Part shown: piece by piece, positions 53,110-63,416 of the stretch | Numbering within the stretch: the first letter of the stretch is position 1 | Layout: each line of letters opens with the position of its first letter | NCBI RefSeq assembly: GCF_904848625.1 | Contig: NZ_CAJHCP010000007.1 | Coordinates: forward strand, 62,001-126,000 | Length of the DNA stretch: 64,000 nt | Direction of reading: 5' to 3' | Source: Paraburkholderia metrosideri | Lineage (GTDB): Bacteria > Pseudomonadota > Gammaproteobacteria > Burkholderiales > Burkholderiaceae | The notes under the pieces: generated by a model | The model's database searches: none | What the model was told of the DNA's origin: nothing | What the model saw: the letters and a program-made list of their open reading frames with translations, nothing else | Translations under genes and position numbers: made by a program

Positions 53110-55445
53110 AAGATATGCTCTTTATCCCTTTTTCCGGGCCGGTACCGCATACAAAAAACGCACTTCTGCTGTTCCTTGGCTCGGATACACCCGATTGGAC
53201 CGAGATTGGGGAGAGGTTTAAGCGCTGGACGGCCGCAAACGTGGTTCCACCGCGCCTTTTTGTTTTGGCGAACCTAGAGGCGGCGAAGAAACTCAAGGAC
53301 GACTTTGAAGCCGTTGGCGGCAGCGGAACATCCATCCAGGTCGTCTCGCGACTATGCGACGTCTGGTTATTTTCTTACACGGGCAATGGCGACATATCGC
53401 ATGTAGCCGAACAAAATCGACTGCAAATCCAGGGATTGGACGACCTCGTGGTGCCTGCGGTTGACAGCCTCATAAAGAGAGAGCTTTTGGCGGGTGGCCT
53501 TGTGGCGGCCGCGCCTCAAGGGTTCTACTTCTCTAAGTTGTCGTCTCGGAACTCGTCACACTTCATCCGTGCCGAAAGCCTTCTCAGCTGCACAGCGTCT
53601 ATTGAGCTACTCGCGGTTCGTCTTCTTAAATCGTTTCGCGACTACTGCAATGCATTGCCAGAGGTGAAAGTACGCATCCTCGTCGATTCAATGGTCATTT
53701 GGCCGGTGGCGCAAGCGCTGGTTTCAATGCGTCGCGAGAAAGACGCAAAACGCAGATACGTCATCGAAAGCTTCCGTTCCTACGACGGTCTCTCCGACGA
53801 TAGCATTGAACCTGGCCCTGCATTCGTCCTTATCTCCGCTTCGACTTCCGGGGGACTTGAACAGCACTTACTTGAAAGGCTGGGACGGAAGGACGTTGAG
53901 TGTTATACGGTCTTGGGTCTTGAATCCAAGGTCGCGCTCAACGACGATGAGAGGAAAGAACGGCAGCGGAAGATTATCTACACTCTGCCTAGACATTTGA
54001 CGGGGCCAGCTTCGCTCGAAGGTTTGCGTCCACTGTTCGAAACCGACGTGTCGGAGGTTCCACCCGGCTGTGAGTCGGTCCGAATTATTGGTGAGCGATT
54101 TTTAAATCAAAACTTCAAGCCTAAGCCTGTCCGTCTTGCCCATAAAGCGCTCGAAGATGGTCGCAAAACCACGTTGGCGCAGCTATCAGCCGATAAGTTG
54201 GTGCTCGTAGCACGTCGGAGACAAGAAAGAATGTTCTGGTCGTTGTCTTTCGACATCGAGCGCCTAGTCAACAAATACTGTATCGACGATGTTAGCGGCG
54301 AATGCCTGCTGCGAAGCTGGCTGATTAACTACGCAGCTGCCGGCAACATGGTCGTCGTTTATCCCGCAGACGTTCTTGAAAGTGGCCGCCCCGGAGAAGG
54401 CGAAGCCAAGCGCATGGCTATGCGGACTCGCGACTTGCTTTTGGAGAAGTCGCCAGGGGCTGAAGTCCGCCTTGTGAATAGCAAGGACCTAGAGCGACCG
54501 TCTGAAGAGTTGAAGTCGTTCATAGTCCACGCAGGAGTGGTTATTGTTGCACCCATTTTGGGGAACGGCTTTACCTTCAAACGGGTTAGCGCAGCCTTGA
54601 GAGCAATACAACCGAAGGGGCCACGTTTGTATATCGCGTTGACCGTCCTTGCCGAAAGTCAGGCTCGGTTGAATGAACTGCGTACCGACTTGCAAATGAA
54701 TGGCGACGAGAGCGCTTATCATTTCAAAGCGGCCATCCAGTTGGCCATCGGAAAAATCGACCAGGACATTGATTGGCACGGGGAATCGCAATTGGTTTCG
54801 CGCGTCCTTACCGCCTGCGGTGAAGATGGAGTGCCGGTTCCTCCGTTTCTTGTTGGCAGGTTGAAAGATTTCCGGGCGGGTAACGGATTAAACGGCTCAG
54901 TCGCGCTTATGCCTTCGTATAGCGGACAACCACCTGCGATGTCGCCAGGTTTTCTGCTATGGCGCTCGAAAGCGACGCTCTCCGGTCACGAGCTGAATGC
55001 TGGGGTCTTTCTGACTGTCGCGGTGTTTCTCGAGGCATGTCGTACAGCCGCTAGCAAGGATAGCGATACGAGCCTGATAAGCGGTCTCTTCCAGCAGACG
55101 CTAATTGCACCGGCGAACTTTACGAGGTTTAACGACCCAGCGATTCAAGCAGCGCTCCTGAGAGCTGCATACAAGTCAGAGCTAAATTTCTCATCAAGTC
55201 CCGACCTGAGCAGCGACATGCAACGCCTCGTCATGAGGCTCATCGACCTGTACGACGCGCCGGCTGGCGAGGCACTTCCCGAATTTTTACTGGCTTTGGC
55301 CATGGGTCGTTTGACACTCGCTCGCGAGCATATGAAGGAGCTATTACCAGAGGCCGCAAAGCTTCCGGGATGGCTACGTTATCTCGCGGAAGAGCTTCCC
55401 GGATGGTCCGCTGTTAAGGACGAGGCCAGCGTCAACGTGGCGTAG
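53106..55445 (+). CDS. Large partner protein of the GHKL ATPase, possibly PRTase-like
   Basis: A 779-aa soluble protein translated from an overlapping GTG (an ATG at 53115 is an alternative). No named family is certain. Two strand-loop segments (VRILVDSMVIWPVAQAL and GVVIVAPILGNGFTFKRVSA) resemble degenerate phosphoribosyltransferase PRPP loops, and SSHFIRAESLLS and AFVLISASTSGGL look like conserved blocks. The C-terminal part is helical. Strict coupling with the GHKL ATPase gene and a strong terminator behind it define a two-gene operon. Confidence 0.6.
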   Translation: MKDMLFIPFSGPVPHTKNALLLFLGSDTPDWTEIGERFKRWTAANVVPPRLFVLANLEAAKKLKDDFEAVGGSGTSIQVVSRLCDVWLFSYTGNGDISHVAEQNRLQIQGLDDLVVPAVDSLIKRELLAGGLVAAAPQGFYFSKLSSRNSSHFIRAESLLSCTASIELLAVRLLKSFRDYCNALPEVKVRILVDSMVIWPVAQALVSMRREKDAKRRYVIESFRSYDGLSDDSIEPGPAFVLISASTSGGLEQHLLERLGRKDVECYTVLGLESKVALNDDERKERQRKIIYTLPRHLTGPASLEGLRPLFETDVSEVPPGCESVRIIGERFLNQNFKPKPVRLAHKALEDGRKTTLAQLSADKLVLVARRRQERMFWSLSFDIERLVNKYCIDDVSGECLLRSWLINYAAAGNMVVVYPADVLESGRPGEGEAKRMAMRTRDLLLEKSPGAEVRLVNSKDLERPSEELKSFIVHAGVVIVAPILGNGFTFKRVSAALRAIQPKGPRLYIALTVLAESQARLNELRTDLQMNGDESAYHFKAAIQLAIGKIDQDIDWHGESQLVSRVLTACGEDGVPVPPFLVGRLKDFRAGNGLNGSVALMPSYSGQPPAMSPGFLLWRSKATLSGHELNAGVFLTVAVFLEACRTAASKDSDTSLISGLFQQTLIAPANFTRFNDPAIQAALLRAAYKSELNFSSSPDLSSDMQRLVMRLIDLYDAPAGEALPEFLLALAMGRLTLAREHMKELLPEAAKLPGWLRYLAEELPGWSAVKDEASVNVA

Positions 55446-55454
55446 TGTTCATCT

Positions 55455-55492
55455 GGCGGAGGTTACCGGGCCTTCAAACCTCCGCCTTTTTT
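55455..55492 (+). terminator. Intrinsic terminator of the GHKL operon
   Basis: Perfect 10-bp stem (GGCGGAGGTT, 55455-55464, with AACCTCCGCC, 55477-55486) followed directly by TTTTTT, 10 bp past the stop codon of the 779-aa gene. It is a textbook Rho-independent terminator and separates this operon from the nuclease-like gene downstream. Confidence 0.93.
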
Positions 55493-55599
55493 GCACACGT
55501 AGCAATGGAGTAAATGACCGTACGAGAGGGTCACCACACGCGGACTCATGGGCACAGCATGAATGCTCCGTCTCAGTTTTTCAGACCGGAGAAGGCGCG

Positions 55600-57141
55600 G
55601 TGAAATATGCCAAAAAGACTCCTAACCTACCCCACTCGTTAACATCTCCATCACTAAGTGTAGGTAGTGCAATGTCGTACGCCGACGCAATTCGTCCAGT
55701 TCGCAACCAGCTGAGGAAGTATTCGTACGTCAGCGTTTTAGGCGAGCTCTCTCAGTTCATCAGAACCGAGTCCACAGCGAAGGATGGGAAGGTGCACGCG
55801 CCATGGCTTGCCGAGCGCCTCGCTGTTTGGGTTCTGCGCGACGATGTTCGAATGTACGGTCGCCAGCCAATCTCGCAGCAAGATTTGGGGCGATGCATCG
55901 ACAGTTCTTGGGGCGTAATGAACCACGCGTTCCCGGGATTCAGTCCGACGCGTTCGTTCCATCTCACCCTTCGCTCTTTGGTAATGCCGCAGGTCCCGCA
56001 CCAGCGCAAACAGGAGCTAGGACCCTTTGCCCGGCAGATTGACCTTATCAATCAGCTGCAACCAACCTCGCATCTATATCGCCTTTTCGAGAACACCCTG
56101 GGCATGCCGCCCATGGACTTCCTCGGGATGGCCACCCTGTTCCGCCAGCATTCCCTCGAAAACATTTCGCGCGTCGTCGATGCAGATTACCGCGTGGGCC
56201 TCTGGCAAGTGTTCGGTAAGGGACCGGTCGAAAGGTTCTATCAAACGATGCTTGTCCCGCGAGACGTGACCGCGCAACAGATGTGTGAGGTCAGCCCGGA
56301 CGAGTGGTTCCAACCGAACGTGCTTTATCGTTCGCCCTTCACGTCGTTCAATAAGATGTGGTTTTTCTGGGGACGATGCGGCTTGGACCGTAACTTGGGA
56401 TACGCGCTCAGTGACATCGTAGGTCGAAGCGAAGACAGTGGAGTTCGTCAGGCCTTCGAGAAGTTGTTTGAGGCCTATGTCGGCCGCAGCCTCGCGCTGA
56501 CCGGTGTCGAGGTCCTAGGCGAAAATGAGGTGCGCACACGCTTCGCCGTCGTAGGCCAATGCTGCGACTTCGCCGTCCTGGAGGGGAGCAACGTTGTGTT
56601 GCTCGAGGTCAAGAATAAGGCGTTGACCCATACGCTTCCGGCGAATGGGACCGCCCGCGACTATGCTTCGAAGCTCAGTGCGACCGTCAAAAAGGCCGAT
56701 GCGCAGGTCCGCAACGTCGAGGCATTCGTAAAAAAGACCCTTCCGAATGCTGATGTGCACAAGGTTGTCATCACTTACGGAGACTTCTTTGCCGCTGAAA
56801 CGGACCAGCTGTTCACGACGGCCGCCGACCAGTTTGCATCGGACAACCCTGTTTACATGCTCAGCGCCGACCATCTCGACCGACTTGTCGAGGCAGTGCG
56901 CCTAGGTCAGTGCCAATTCGCATCCTTCTTCCTAGACTACACCCAGAGGCGAGGCGAGCCAGAAACGCGACTCCTGTTGCTTTCGGAACTCCTGAACGAA
57001 AAGCCTTATTTGGGTCCAGAACTTCCGGCCCATCTCTATGAAATCTATGAGCCTTTTTACGAAAAGTTGGCGGAGCGAGCGCAACCGAAGCAGAACGGCG
57101 CAGGGATTGACTCGGAGGTGGCTTCACCCCCGGTGTCTTGA
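55600..57141 (+). CDS. Hypothetical protein with PD-(D/E)XK nuclease-like core
   Basis: A 513-aa protein (GTG start with GGAG upstream; ATG at 55672 possible). In the last third, CDFAVLEGSNVVLLEVKNKAL has the Asp...Glu-X-Lys layout of restriction-endonuclease-like folds (about 322-340). The first 300 residues are helical and Trp/Phe-rich with no recognised domain. It is monocistronic, between two terminators, at the end of the accessory region. Probably an effector of a defence or mobile element, but the substrate is unknown. Confidence 0.62.
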   Translation: MKYAKKTPNLPHSLTSPSLSVGSAMSYADAIRPVRNQLRKYSYVSVLGELSQFIRTESTAKDGKVHAPWLAERLAVWVLRDDVRMYGRQPISQQDLGRCIDSSWGVMNHAFPGFSPTRSFHLTLRSLVMPQVPHQRKQELGPFARQIDLINQLQPTSHLYRLFENTLGMPPMDFLGMATLFRQHSLENISRVVDADYRVGLWQVFGKGPVERFYQTMLVPRDVTAQQMCEVSPDEWFQPNVLYRSPFTSFNKMWFFWGRCGLDRNLGYALSDIVGRSEDSGVRQAFEKLFEAYVGRSLALTGVEVLGENEVRTRFAVVGQCCDFAVLEGSNVVLLEVKNKALTHTLPANGTARDYASKLSATVKKADAQVRNVEAFVKKTLPNADVHKVVITYGDFFAAETDQLFTTAADQFASDNPVYMLSADHLDRLVEAVRLGQCQFASFFLDYTQRRGEPETRLLLLSELLNEKPYLGPELPAHLYEIYEPFYEKLAERAQPKQNGAGIDSEVASPPVS

Positions 57142-57225
57142 TAGCTCGGGTCGGAGGGAGGTCGTGGCGAGACCAGAGCCGCGCATGTTCGCGCAGCGCA
57201 ATGTCCAAAATTGCTAAGGCAATCG

Positions 57226-57264
57226 CAAAAAAAGGGGCGCTGGAAATGGCTCCAGCGCCCCTTT
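57226..57264 (-). terminator. Intrinsic terminator on the minus strand beyond glmS
   Basis: A 14-bp perfect stem (57231-57244 with 57251-57264) with a 6-nt loop. Read on the minus strand it is followed by seven T residues. It lies about 410 bp past the glmS stop codon and would end glmS transcripts, though the distance is unusually long and suggests inserted DNA. On the + strand it may also stop transcripts from the accessory side. Confidence 0.8.
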
Positions 57265-57672
57265 GACAATAGCTATGGTTACGCCTTGTGGGACAAGGCT
57301 TAGCGGGAGGTCAGCCCCCCCGTAACCTAAATTAAATCAGGCGGCCTGTAACCGAAACTAATGCAAGTCAGCAACCACATCCATTGCGCGCAGTCAGCTG
57401 CCGCACCGTCACTGACTTCGCCAAATACCGCTCGACGAGGCTATACGGAAGTGGAGAAGCCTTCCGTGGAGGCTAACCCTCCGCGATTGTTCTCAGAACT
57501 GTGAGTCGCCAGCTCAAATTTTTTGCCGAATACGCAGTGCGCAGCAGAAGAATTCCGCGTCCCGTGCAGCAAGCGTTTGGGGCCATTTCGACCCCTTGAT
57601 GGAACGCTTTTACTGCAGGTCGCGGAACGCTTTCATTTGGTGCGAACAACTACCCGCTTCGTCCTCGATGCG
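57265..57672. other. Gene-free DNA between the accessory region and glmS
   Basis: No supportable gene. This is the DNA immediately 3' of glmS, the location used by Tn7-family elements. No transposon end repeats or tns genes were recognised in it. Confidence 0.4.
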
Positions 57673-59490
57673 TCACTCCACCGTGACCGATTTAGCCAGG
57701 TTGCGAGGCTTATCGACATCGGTACCGCGCGCACACGCCGTGTGATACGCCAGCAGCTGCAGCGGCACAACGTGCAGGATCGGCGACAGCAAGCCATAGT
57801 GCTCCGGCATCCGGATCACATGCAGACCTTCGTCATTGACGATCTTCGTATCGGCATCGGCGAACACATAAAGCTGACCGCCGCGCGCACGCACTTCCTG
57901 AATATTCGACTTCAGCTTTTCGAGCAGTGCGTCATTCGGCGCGACCGTCACCACCGGCATCGCTTCAGTCACGAGCGCGAGCGGCCCATGCTTCAATTCG
58001 CCGGCCGGATAAGCCTCGGCGTGGATATACGAAATCTCCTTGAGCTTCAGCGCGCCTTCGAGGGCGATCGGGTAATGCAAACCGCGACCGAGGAACAGCG
58101 CATGTTCCTTGCGCGAAAACTCTTCAGACCACGCGATGATCTGTGGCTCCAGCGCCAGTACGCTGTTCAGCGCCGCCGGCAAATGGCGCAACTGCTTCAG
58201 GTAGCTGGCTTCCTGCTCGTCGCTCAGATGACCGCGCAGTTTCGCGAGCGTGGTTGACAGCACGAACAGTGCGACCAGTTGCGTGGTGAACGCCTTGGTC
58301 GACGCGACACCGATCTCGCGGCCCGCATGCGTGAGGAACGACAGTTCCGTCTGACGCACCATCGCGCTCGTGCCGACGTTACAGACGGCCAGCGTGTGCT
58401 TGTGTCCGAGCGACTGCGCATGCTTGAGCGCAGCGAGCGTGTCCGCCGTCTCGCCCGACTGCGAGATCACCACGACCAGCGACTTCGGATTCGGCACCGA
58501 TTCGCGGTAGCGATACTCGCTCGCAATTTCCACCTGGGTCGGAATCTTCGCGATCGATTCGAGCCAGTACTTCGCGGTCAGCCCCGAGTAATAGCTCGTG
58601 CCGCACGCGAGAATCAGCAGGCTGTCGATTTCGCCGAACACCTTTGCCGCGCCCTCGCCGAAGATCGACGGGTCGAACGAATCGGATTGCGGGATCGTGT
58701 CGGTAATGGCGCGCGGCTGCTCGAAAATTTCCTTCTGCATGAAGTGACGATACGGGCCGAGTTCGACCGCGCCGCCATACGCCGCGACCTGGCGCACTTC
58801 ACGCTGGGCGTCGTAGCCGTCGCGATCGGCGATACGCACGCCGTCGAGCGACAGTTCGCAGACGTCGCCTTCCTCAAGGAAGATGAAGCGTTCGGTGCTG
58901 CCCGCCAGTGCCAGGGCGTCCGACGCGAGGAAGTTCTCGCCATTGCCGAGCCCGACCACCAGCGGCGAACCCTGCCGCGCGCCGACTACCGTATGCGGCT
59001 GGTCTTTGTGCAGCACCGCGATCGCGTACGCGCCGTGCAATTGCGCGATGGCCTCGCGCACGGCGGCAAACAGATCGCCCTTGTACACGCTGTGCACCAG
59101 GTGGGCGATAACCTCCGTGTCGGTCTGCGAGACAAACGTGTAGCCCTTGCCACGCAACATTTCACGCAATGATTCATAGTTCTCGATGATGCCGTTGTGT
59201 ACCAACGCGAGCTCATCTTTCGAGAAGATCGGGTGGGCGTTGTCCGTGACCGGCGCGCCATGCGTCGCCCAGCGCGTGTGCGCGATACCCGTGACGCCTT
59301 CGAGATGACTCTCGCGGACCTGCTCGTCGAGATCGGCAACCCGCGCGACACTGCGCGCACGGCGCGGACCATTGTCACCAAGCACGGCGACGCCACACGA
59401 ATCGTAGCCACGATATTCGAGGCGACGCAGTCCTTCGAGCAGGACGGAAACGATATTACGTTGCGCAACCGCGCCGACAATGCCACACAT
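57673..59490 (-). CDS. glmS: Glucosamine-6-phosphate synthase GlmS
   Basis: A 605-aa L-glutamine:fructose-6-phosphate amidotransferase. The N-terminal glutaminase domain begins with the catalytic Cys (MCGIVGAV) and two SIS sugar-isomerase domains follow ([22 protein letters not shown]). The end [12 protein letters not shown] is the highly conserved C-terminus recognised by TnsD proteins in Tn7 targeting. It makes glucosamine-6-phosphate for peptidoglycan and LPS. It lies 62 bp downstream of glmU on the same strand. Confidence 0.97.
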   Translation of the reverse strand: MCGIVGAVAQRNIVSVLLEGLRRLEYRGYDSCGVAVLGDNGPRRARSVARVADLDEQVRESHLEGVTGIAHTRWATHGAPVTDNAHPIFSKDELALVHNGIIENYESLREMLRGKGYTFVSQTDTEVIAHLVHSVYKGDLFAAVREAIAQLHGAYAIAVLHKDQPHTVVGARQGSPLVVGLGNGENFLASDALALAGSTERFIFLEEGDVCELSLDGVRIADRDGYDAQREVRQVAAYGGAVELGPYRHFMQKEIFEQPRAITDTIPQSDSFDPSIFGEGAAKVFGEIDSLLILACGTSYYSGLTAKYWLESIAKIPTQVEIASEYRYRESVPNPKSLVVVISQSGETADTLAALKHAQSLGHKHTLAVCNVGTSAMVRQTELSFLTHAGREIGVASTKAFTTQLVALFVLSTTLAKLRGHLSDEQEASYLKQLRHLPAALNSVLALEPQIIAWSEEFSRKEHALFLGRGLHYPIALEGALKLKEISYIHAEAYPAGELKHGPLALVTEAMPVVTVAPNDALLEKLKSNIQEVRARGGQLYVFADADTKIVNDEGLHVIRMPEHYGLLSPILHVVPLQLLAYHTACARGTDVDKPRNLAKSVTVE

Positions 59491-59552
59491 GTCTTCTTCC
59501 TTTTGCAGTGCTGGGTTTCAAGGAGCGCGCACCGCGGCGCGCGCCGTCCCCA

Positions 59553-60914
59553 TCAGCTCTTCTTCTTGACCGGGCGTACGTAGCCCGTCTTACTGGTTTG
59601 TGTCTTGTCGTTCAGAACCAGCGTATCGGCTTCGACGTCTTTCCAGACCGTCGTGCCCGCCGCGATCGACGCGCCGCGCTTCACGCGCACCGGCGCGACC
59701 AATTGCGTGTCCGAGCCGACGAACACGTCGTCTTCGATCACCGTGCGGAACTTGTTCGCGCCATCGTAGTTACAGGTGATGGTACCCGCGCCGATATTCA
59801 CGCGCGCACCGATGTCCGCGTCGCCGATATACGTGAGATGGTTCGCTTTCGAGCCGCGACCGAGCACGGCGTTCTTGACTTCGACGAAGTTGCCCACGTG
59901 AGACTCGTCCTGCAGCGACGCGCCCGGGCGCAAGCGCGCATACGGGCCGAGCACGACGTTCGCGCCAACTTCCGCGCCTTCGATATGCGTGAATGCATCG
60001 ACGCGCGTGCCGGCGCCGATGCTTGCGTTGCGGATCACGCAGTTCGGCCCGATGGCGACGTTGTCGGCCAGCGTCACGCGGCCTTCAAATACGCAGTTCA
60101 CATCGATTGAAACGTCGCGGCCGCATTCGAGCGTGCCGCGCACGTCCAGACGCGCCGGGTCGGCGAGCGTCACGCCCGCGACCAGCAACGCGTCAGCGAC
60201 GTTGTGCTGGTGAATCCGCTCCAGTTCGGCCAGCTGCTGCTTGCTGTTCACGCCGAGCGTTTCCCACTCTTCATCGGGTTGCGTGGTGACGACTTCGAGA
60301 CCGGCTTCGATCGCCATCTCGACAGCGTCGGTCAGATAGAACTCGCCTTGCGCGTTGTCGTTTTTCAACGCGGCGAGCCAGCCGGCGAGCCGCTCCGTCG
60401 GCGCCACGATGATGCCGGTATTGATCTCGGCGATCTGCAACTGCTCCGCGTTCGCGTCTTTCTGTTCGACGATGCGCTGCACTTTGCCTTGCTGGTCGCG
60501 CACGATGCGGCCGTAACCGGTCGGATCGTCCAACGTGACGGTGAGCACGCCATAACCACCCTGCCCCGCACGATCGGTCAGCGTCTGCAATGTGCTGGCG
60601 CGCGTCAGCGGCACATCGCCGTATAGCACCAGCGTGGGCTCGGATGGATCGAGCAGCGGCAACGCCTGCTGGACGGCGTGACCGGTGCCGAGTTGTTGTT
60701 CCTGCACGGCAAACTGCACGTCCGGCGCCGCGACAGCGTTGCGCACGGCTTCAGCGCCGTGGCCGATCACGACGACGAGACGCGCGGGTTTGAGCGCGCG
60801 AGCGGTGTCGATGACATGAGCGAGAAGCGGCTGGCCAGCCAGGGGATGGAGCACCTTGGGAAGCGCTGACCGCATGCGCTTGCCGGTGCCTGCCGCCAAA
60901 ATCACAATGTTCAT
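59553..60914 (-). CDS. glmU: Bifunctional UDP-GlcNAc pyrophosphorylase/glucosamine-1-P acetyltransferase GlmU
   Basis: A 453-aa enzyme. The N-terminal nucleotidyltransferase domain begins [15 protein letters not shown]; the C-terminal left-handed beta-helix acetyltransferase has hexapeptide repeats ([33 protein letters not shown]). It completes UDP-N-acetylglucosamine synthesis with GlmS downstream. Confidence 0.97.
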   Translation of the reverse strand: MNIVILAAGTGKRMRSALPKVLHPLAGQPLLAHVIDTARALKPARLVVVIGHGAEAVRNAVAAPDVQFAVQEQQLGTGHAVQQALPLLDPSEPTLVLYGDVPLTRASTLQTLTDRAGQGGYGVLTVTLDDPTGYGRIVRDQQGKVQRIVEQKDANAEQLQIAEINTGIIVAPTERLAGWLAALKNDNAQGEFYLTDAVEMAIEAGLEVVTTQPDEEWETLGVNSKQQLAELERIHQHNVADALLVAGVTLADPARLDVRGTLECGRDVSIDVNCVFEGRVTLADNVAIGPNCVIRNASIGAGTRVDAFTHIEGAEVGANVVLGPYARLRPGASLQDESHVGNFVEVKNAVLGRGSKANHLTYIGDADIGARVNIGAGTITCNYDGANKFRTVIEDDVFVGSDTQLVAPVRVKRGASIAAGTTVWKDVEADTLVLNDKTQTSKTGYVRPVKKKS

Positions 60915-60974
60915 GGCGTTGGCAATAGGACGAGTTTTGAGCCGAGGATTCTATCATGCAGCCTATAACGACAA

Positions 60975-60992
60975 AGGCCGCTAGTGCGGCCT
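60975..60992 (-). terminator. Hairpin between ttcA and glmU
   Basis: AGGCCGC/GCGGCCT stem of 7 bp with a 4-nt loop, followed on the minus strand by TTTG. A second hairpin (AAACGCCC/GGGCGTTT, about 61014-61040) lies just after the ttcA stop. Either may end the ttcA transcript. Confidence 0.55.
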
Positions 60993-61047
60993 CAAAACGT
61001 GCTGAAATGTGCGGAAACGCCCATTTTTTAGGGCGTTTTCGCTTACA

Positions 61048-62064
61048 TCACAGATCGTCGAACTGAACGATCGAGATCGTTTTCGATGCGGTGAGTGGCT
61101 TGCCCTCACCGCTGCCGGTCGAACACGGATCTTCGTCGAACGCAATGTCACCTTGCGGATCGGCCTCGCCGGTGGCGCGCAGGTTCGCAAACGGATACAG
61201 CTTGTGATCCATCAGGTGCGACGGCACCACGTTCGACAATGCGTTGAACATATTCTCGATGCGGCCCGGGAAACGTTTTTCCCAGTCGCGCACCAGCGCC
61301 TTCATTTCCGCGCGCTTCAGGTTCGGTTGGCTACCGCACAGATTGCACGGAATAATCGGGAACTCGCGCAGTTCCGCATATTTTTCCAGATCGGTTTCCT
61401 TCACGTACGCAAGCGGGCGGATCACGATATTTTTACCGTCGTCCGATTGCAGCTTGGGCGGCATGCCCTTCAGCTTGCCGCCGTAGAACATGTTCAGCAG
61501 CAGCGTTTGCAGAATGTCGTCGCGGTGATGGCCGAGCGCGATCTTGGTCGCGCCGAGTTCGCCCGCCACACGGTACAGAATCCCGCGACGCAGCCGCGAG
61601 CACAGCGAGCAGGTGGTTTTACCTTCCGGCACCAGTCGTTTGACGATGCTGTACGTGTCCTGATTCTCGATATGAAACGGAATATCGAGTTGCTTCAGGT
61701 ATTCGGGCAGCACGTGTTCAGGGAAGCCTGGCTGCTTCTGGTCGAGATTCACTGCGACGATGTCGAAGTTGATCGGCGCGCGCTCGCGCAGCCGCATCAG
61801 GATTTCGAGCATCGCGTAGCTGTCTTTGCCGCCCGACAGACAGACCATCACCTTGTCGCCGTCTTCGATCATGTTGAAATCGACGATCGCCTCACCGACC
61901 TGGCGCGCAAGGCGTTTGAACAGCTTGTTGTTCTCGTACGCTTCCTTCTGCTCGCGGCGCGTGAGCGGTGTCTTGACCTTCGCGGCGGGCGCGGTGCCCG
62001 TGGCGTCGGCCTTGCCGGCGGTTTCAGCGACTGCGGCGGCGTTCAGGATTTCCGGAGCGTTCAT
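61048..62064 (-). CDS. ttcA: tRNA 2-thiocytidine biosynthesis protein TtcA
   Basis: A 338-aa PP-loop ATPase with the SGGKDSY motif (about residues 75-81) and the two Cys pairs that bind a [4Fe-4S] cluster ([12 protein letters not shown] and [11 protein letters not shown]). It thiolates C32 of certain tRNAs. Only 3 bp separate it from the folB stop upstream, so they form an operon. Confidence 0.95.
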   Translation of the reverse strand: MNAPEILNAAAVAETAGKADATGTAPAAKVKTPLTRREQKEAYENNKLFKRLARQVGEAIVDFNMIEDGDKVMVCLSGGKDSYAMLEILMRLRERAPINFDIVAVNLDQKQPGFPEHVLPEYLKQLDIPFHIENQDTYSIVKRLVPEGKTTCSLCSRLRRGILYRVAGELGATKIALGHHRDDILQTLLLNMFYGGKLKGMPPKLQSDDGKNIVIRPLAYVKETDLEKYAELREFPIIPCNLCGSQPNLKRAEMKALVRDWEKRFPGRIENMFNALSNVVPSHLMDHKLYPFANLRATGEADPQGDIAFDEDPCSTGSGEGKPLTASKTISIVQFDDL

Positions 62065-62067
62065 GGC

Positions 62068-62463
62068 TCAATCCTCTTTGATACGGAAAACTTCGACGCC
62101 GACCGCGTCGCAGTCCGGGTACACGTCCGGCTTCTCGGTCGACACGCGCGCCGCCCGCACCAGCGGATGCTCGAGCATGGTCTTCACGAGGTCGTCACAC
62201 AGGGTTTCCTGCAAGTGGATATGGCCCTGCTCGACGCGACGCGAAATGGTGGAGCGCATGAAGTCGTAATCGACGACTTCGTTCAGCTTGTCCTGAACCG
62301 GCGTGGACAACGCGAGCGGCACGAACAGTTCGACGTTGATCACCACGCGCTGTTCGCCGCGCTTTTCGAAATCGTGCACGCCGATGTTGATGTGCACTTC
62401 GTAATTGCGCAGAAAAAGGCGGCGGCAATCGGCGAGCCGGGGATGCGAAAGAGCGGCAAACAT
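62068..62463 (-). CDS. folB: Dihydroneopterin aldolase FolB
   Basis: A 131-aa FolB-family protein (RLFLRNYEVHINIGVHDFEK; VVDYDFMRSTI; HIHLQETLCDDLVKTML). It acts in tetrahydrofolate synthesis or the related dihydromonapterin branch. The ATG at 62463 fits the family N-terminus; the in-frame extension upstream does not. It lies between a pteridine-reductase-like SDR gene and ttcA, a common arrangement in Burkholderiales. Confidence 0.9.
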   Translation of the reverse strand: MFAALSHPRLADCRRLFLRNYEVHINIGVHDFEKRGEQRVVINVELFVPLALSTPVQDKLNEVVDYDFMRSTISRRVEQGHIHLQETLCDDLVKTMLEHPLVRAARVSTEKPDVYPDCDAVGVEVFRIKED

Positions 62464-62563
62464 GTTCGTTCCAGTCAAAAAAGCGTGCGAAGCACGCAAA
62501 GGGGCGCTTTGAAGCGGAAAATCTGCCGGTCTGCCATGTGGGACAGACAAGCAAGGCCGCGCG

Positions 62564-63403
62564 TCAGGCGCCCGTCAAAAACATCACGTCGCGCGGCAGT
62601 GGCAGCAGATGCTGCCCGCCGTCGACCACCAGCGTCGTTCCGGTGACGCCCGCTGCATCGGCGAGATACAGCGCGGCGGCGACAATATCGCCGGGCCGCG
62701 ACGCGCGACCCAATGGCGTAGTACGGTGTGCGGCTTCGAATCCATCCTGCGTCTGATCGCCGGATTGCAGCGTCAGACCGGGCGCGAGCCCGACCACGCG
62801 CACTTTCGGCGCCAACGCCTGCGCCAGTGCGACCGTGGCTGTCTGCAACGCCGCCTTCGACAGCGTGTACGACAGATAGTCCGGATTCATGTTGTACAGC
62901 TTCTGGTCCAGCACGTTGATCACGACACCGCGCTGACTTTCGTCGGTGCGCGCGGCTTCGGGCGTCGCATCGAACAGCATACGCGCCAGCACCAGCGGCG
63001 CGCCGAGATTCATCGCGGTCAGCTTCAGCAGTAGCTCATAGCCGACGTTGTACGCGGTGTCCTCTTCGAAACGCGACGCATTGTTGACGATGCACGCCGG
63101 CCGCCCGAGCGCCGCGATGCAGTCCGGCAACAGCCGTTCGACCTGCGCCTCGTCGCCCAATTCGGCCTGCAGCGCCACCGCGCGACGGCCCAGAGCGGTA
63201 ATTTCCGCGACGACTTCGTCGGCGGCTTCCCGCGATTCGCCGTAGTGAACTGCCACGTCCCAGCCGCGTGCGGCAAAACCGAGCGCGAGCGCGCGCCCAA
63301 TCCGACGGGCGGCGCCGGTAATCAGTACGATACGCGGCGCTTCGCGGGTGTCAGGCGAGCCGGCGGCGGCGATGTCCACGGGGGTGTCCGAAGAAGCGGT
63401 CAT
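62564..63403 (-). CDS. Short-chain dehydrogenase, pteridine reductase-like
   Basis: A 279-aa SDR with the nucleotide-binding motif TGAARRIGRALA and the catalytic Tyr-X3-Lys in LSYTLSKAAL. The arginine-containing TGAxRRIGR form is typical of PTR1/FolM-type pteridine reductases, and the gene lies 100 bp upstream of folB, so dihydropteridine reduction is likely. The N-terminus carries a short flexible extension before the core. Confidence 0.88.
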   Translation of the reverse strand: MTASSDTPVDIAAAGSPDTREAPRIVLITGAARRIGRALALGFAARGWDVAVHYGESREAADEVVAEITALGRRAVALQAELGDEAQVERLLPDCIAALGRPACIVNNASRFEEDTAYNVGYELLLKLTAMNLGAPLVLARMLFDATPEAARTDESQRGVVINVLDQKLYNMNPDYLSYTLSKAALQTATVALAQALAPKVRVVGLAPGLTLQSGDQTQDGFEAAHRTTPLGRASRPGDIVAAALYLADAAGVTGTTLVVDGGQHLLPLPRDVMFLTGA

Positions 63404-63416
63404 TTACAATACGGGG

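Noticed and set aside
57265..57672. Tn7 transposon end or tns genes
   Set aside because: No repeated TnsB-like sites or transposase coding were seen; only the location suggests Tn7.
58279..59172. Long + strand open frame opposite glmS
   Set aside because: Antisense shadow of a highly conserved core gene; composition is Arg-rich and non-protein-like.
61009..62646. 545-codon + strand open frame opposite ttcA and folB
   Set aside because: It spans three known minus-strand features; its length results from high GC content rather than coding.
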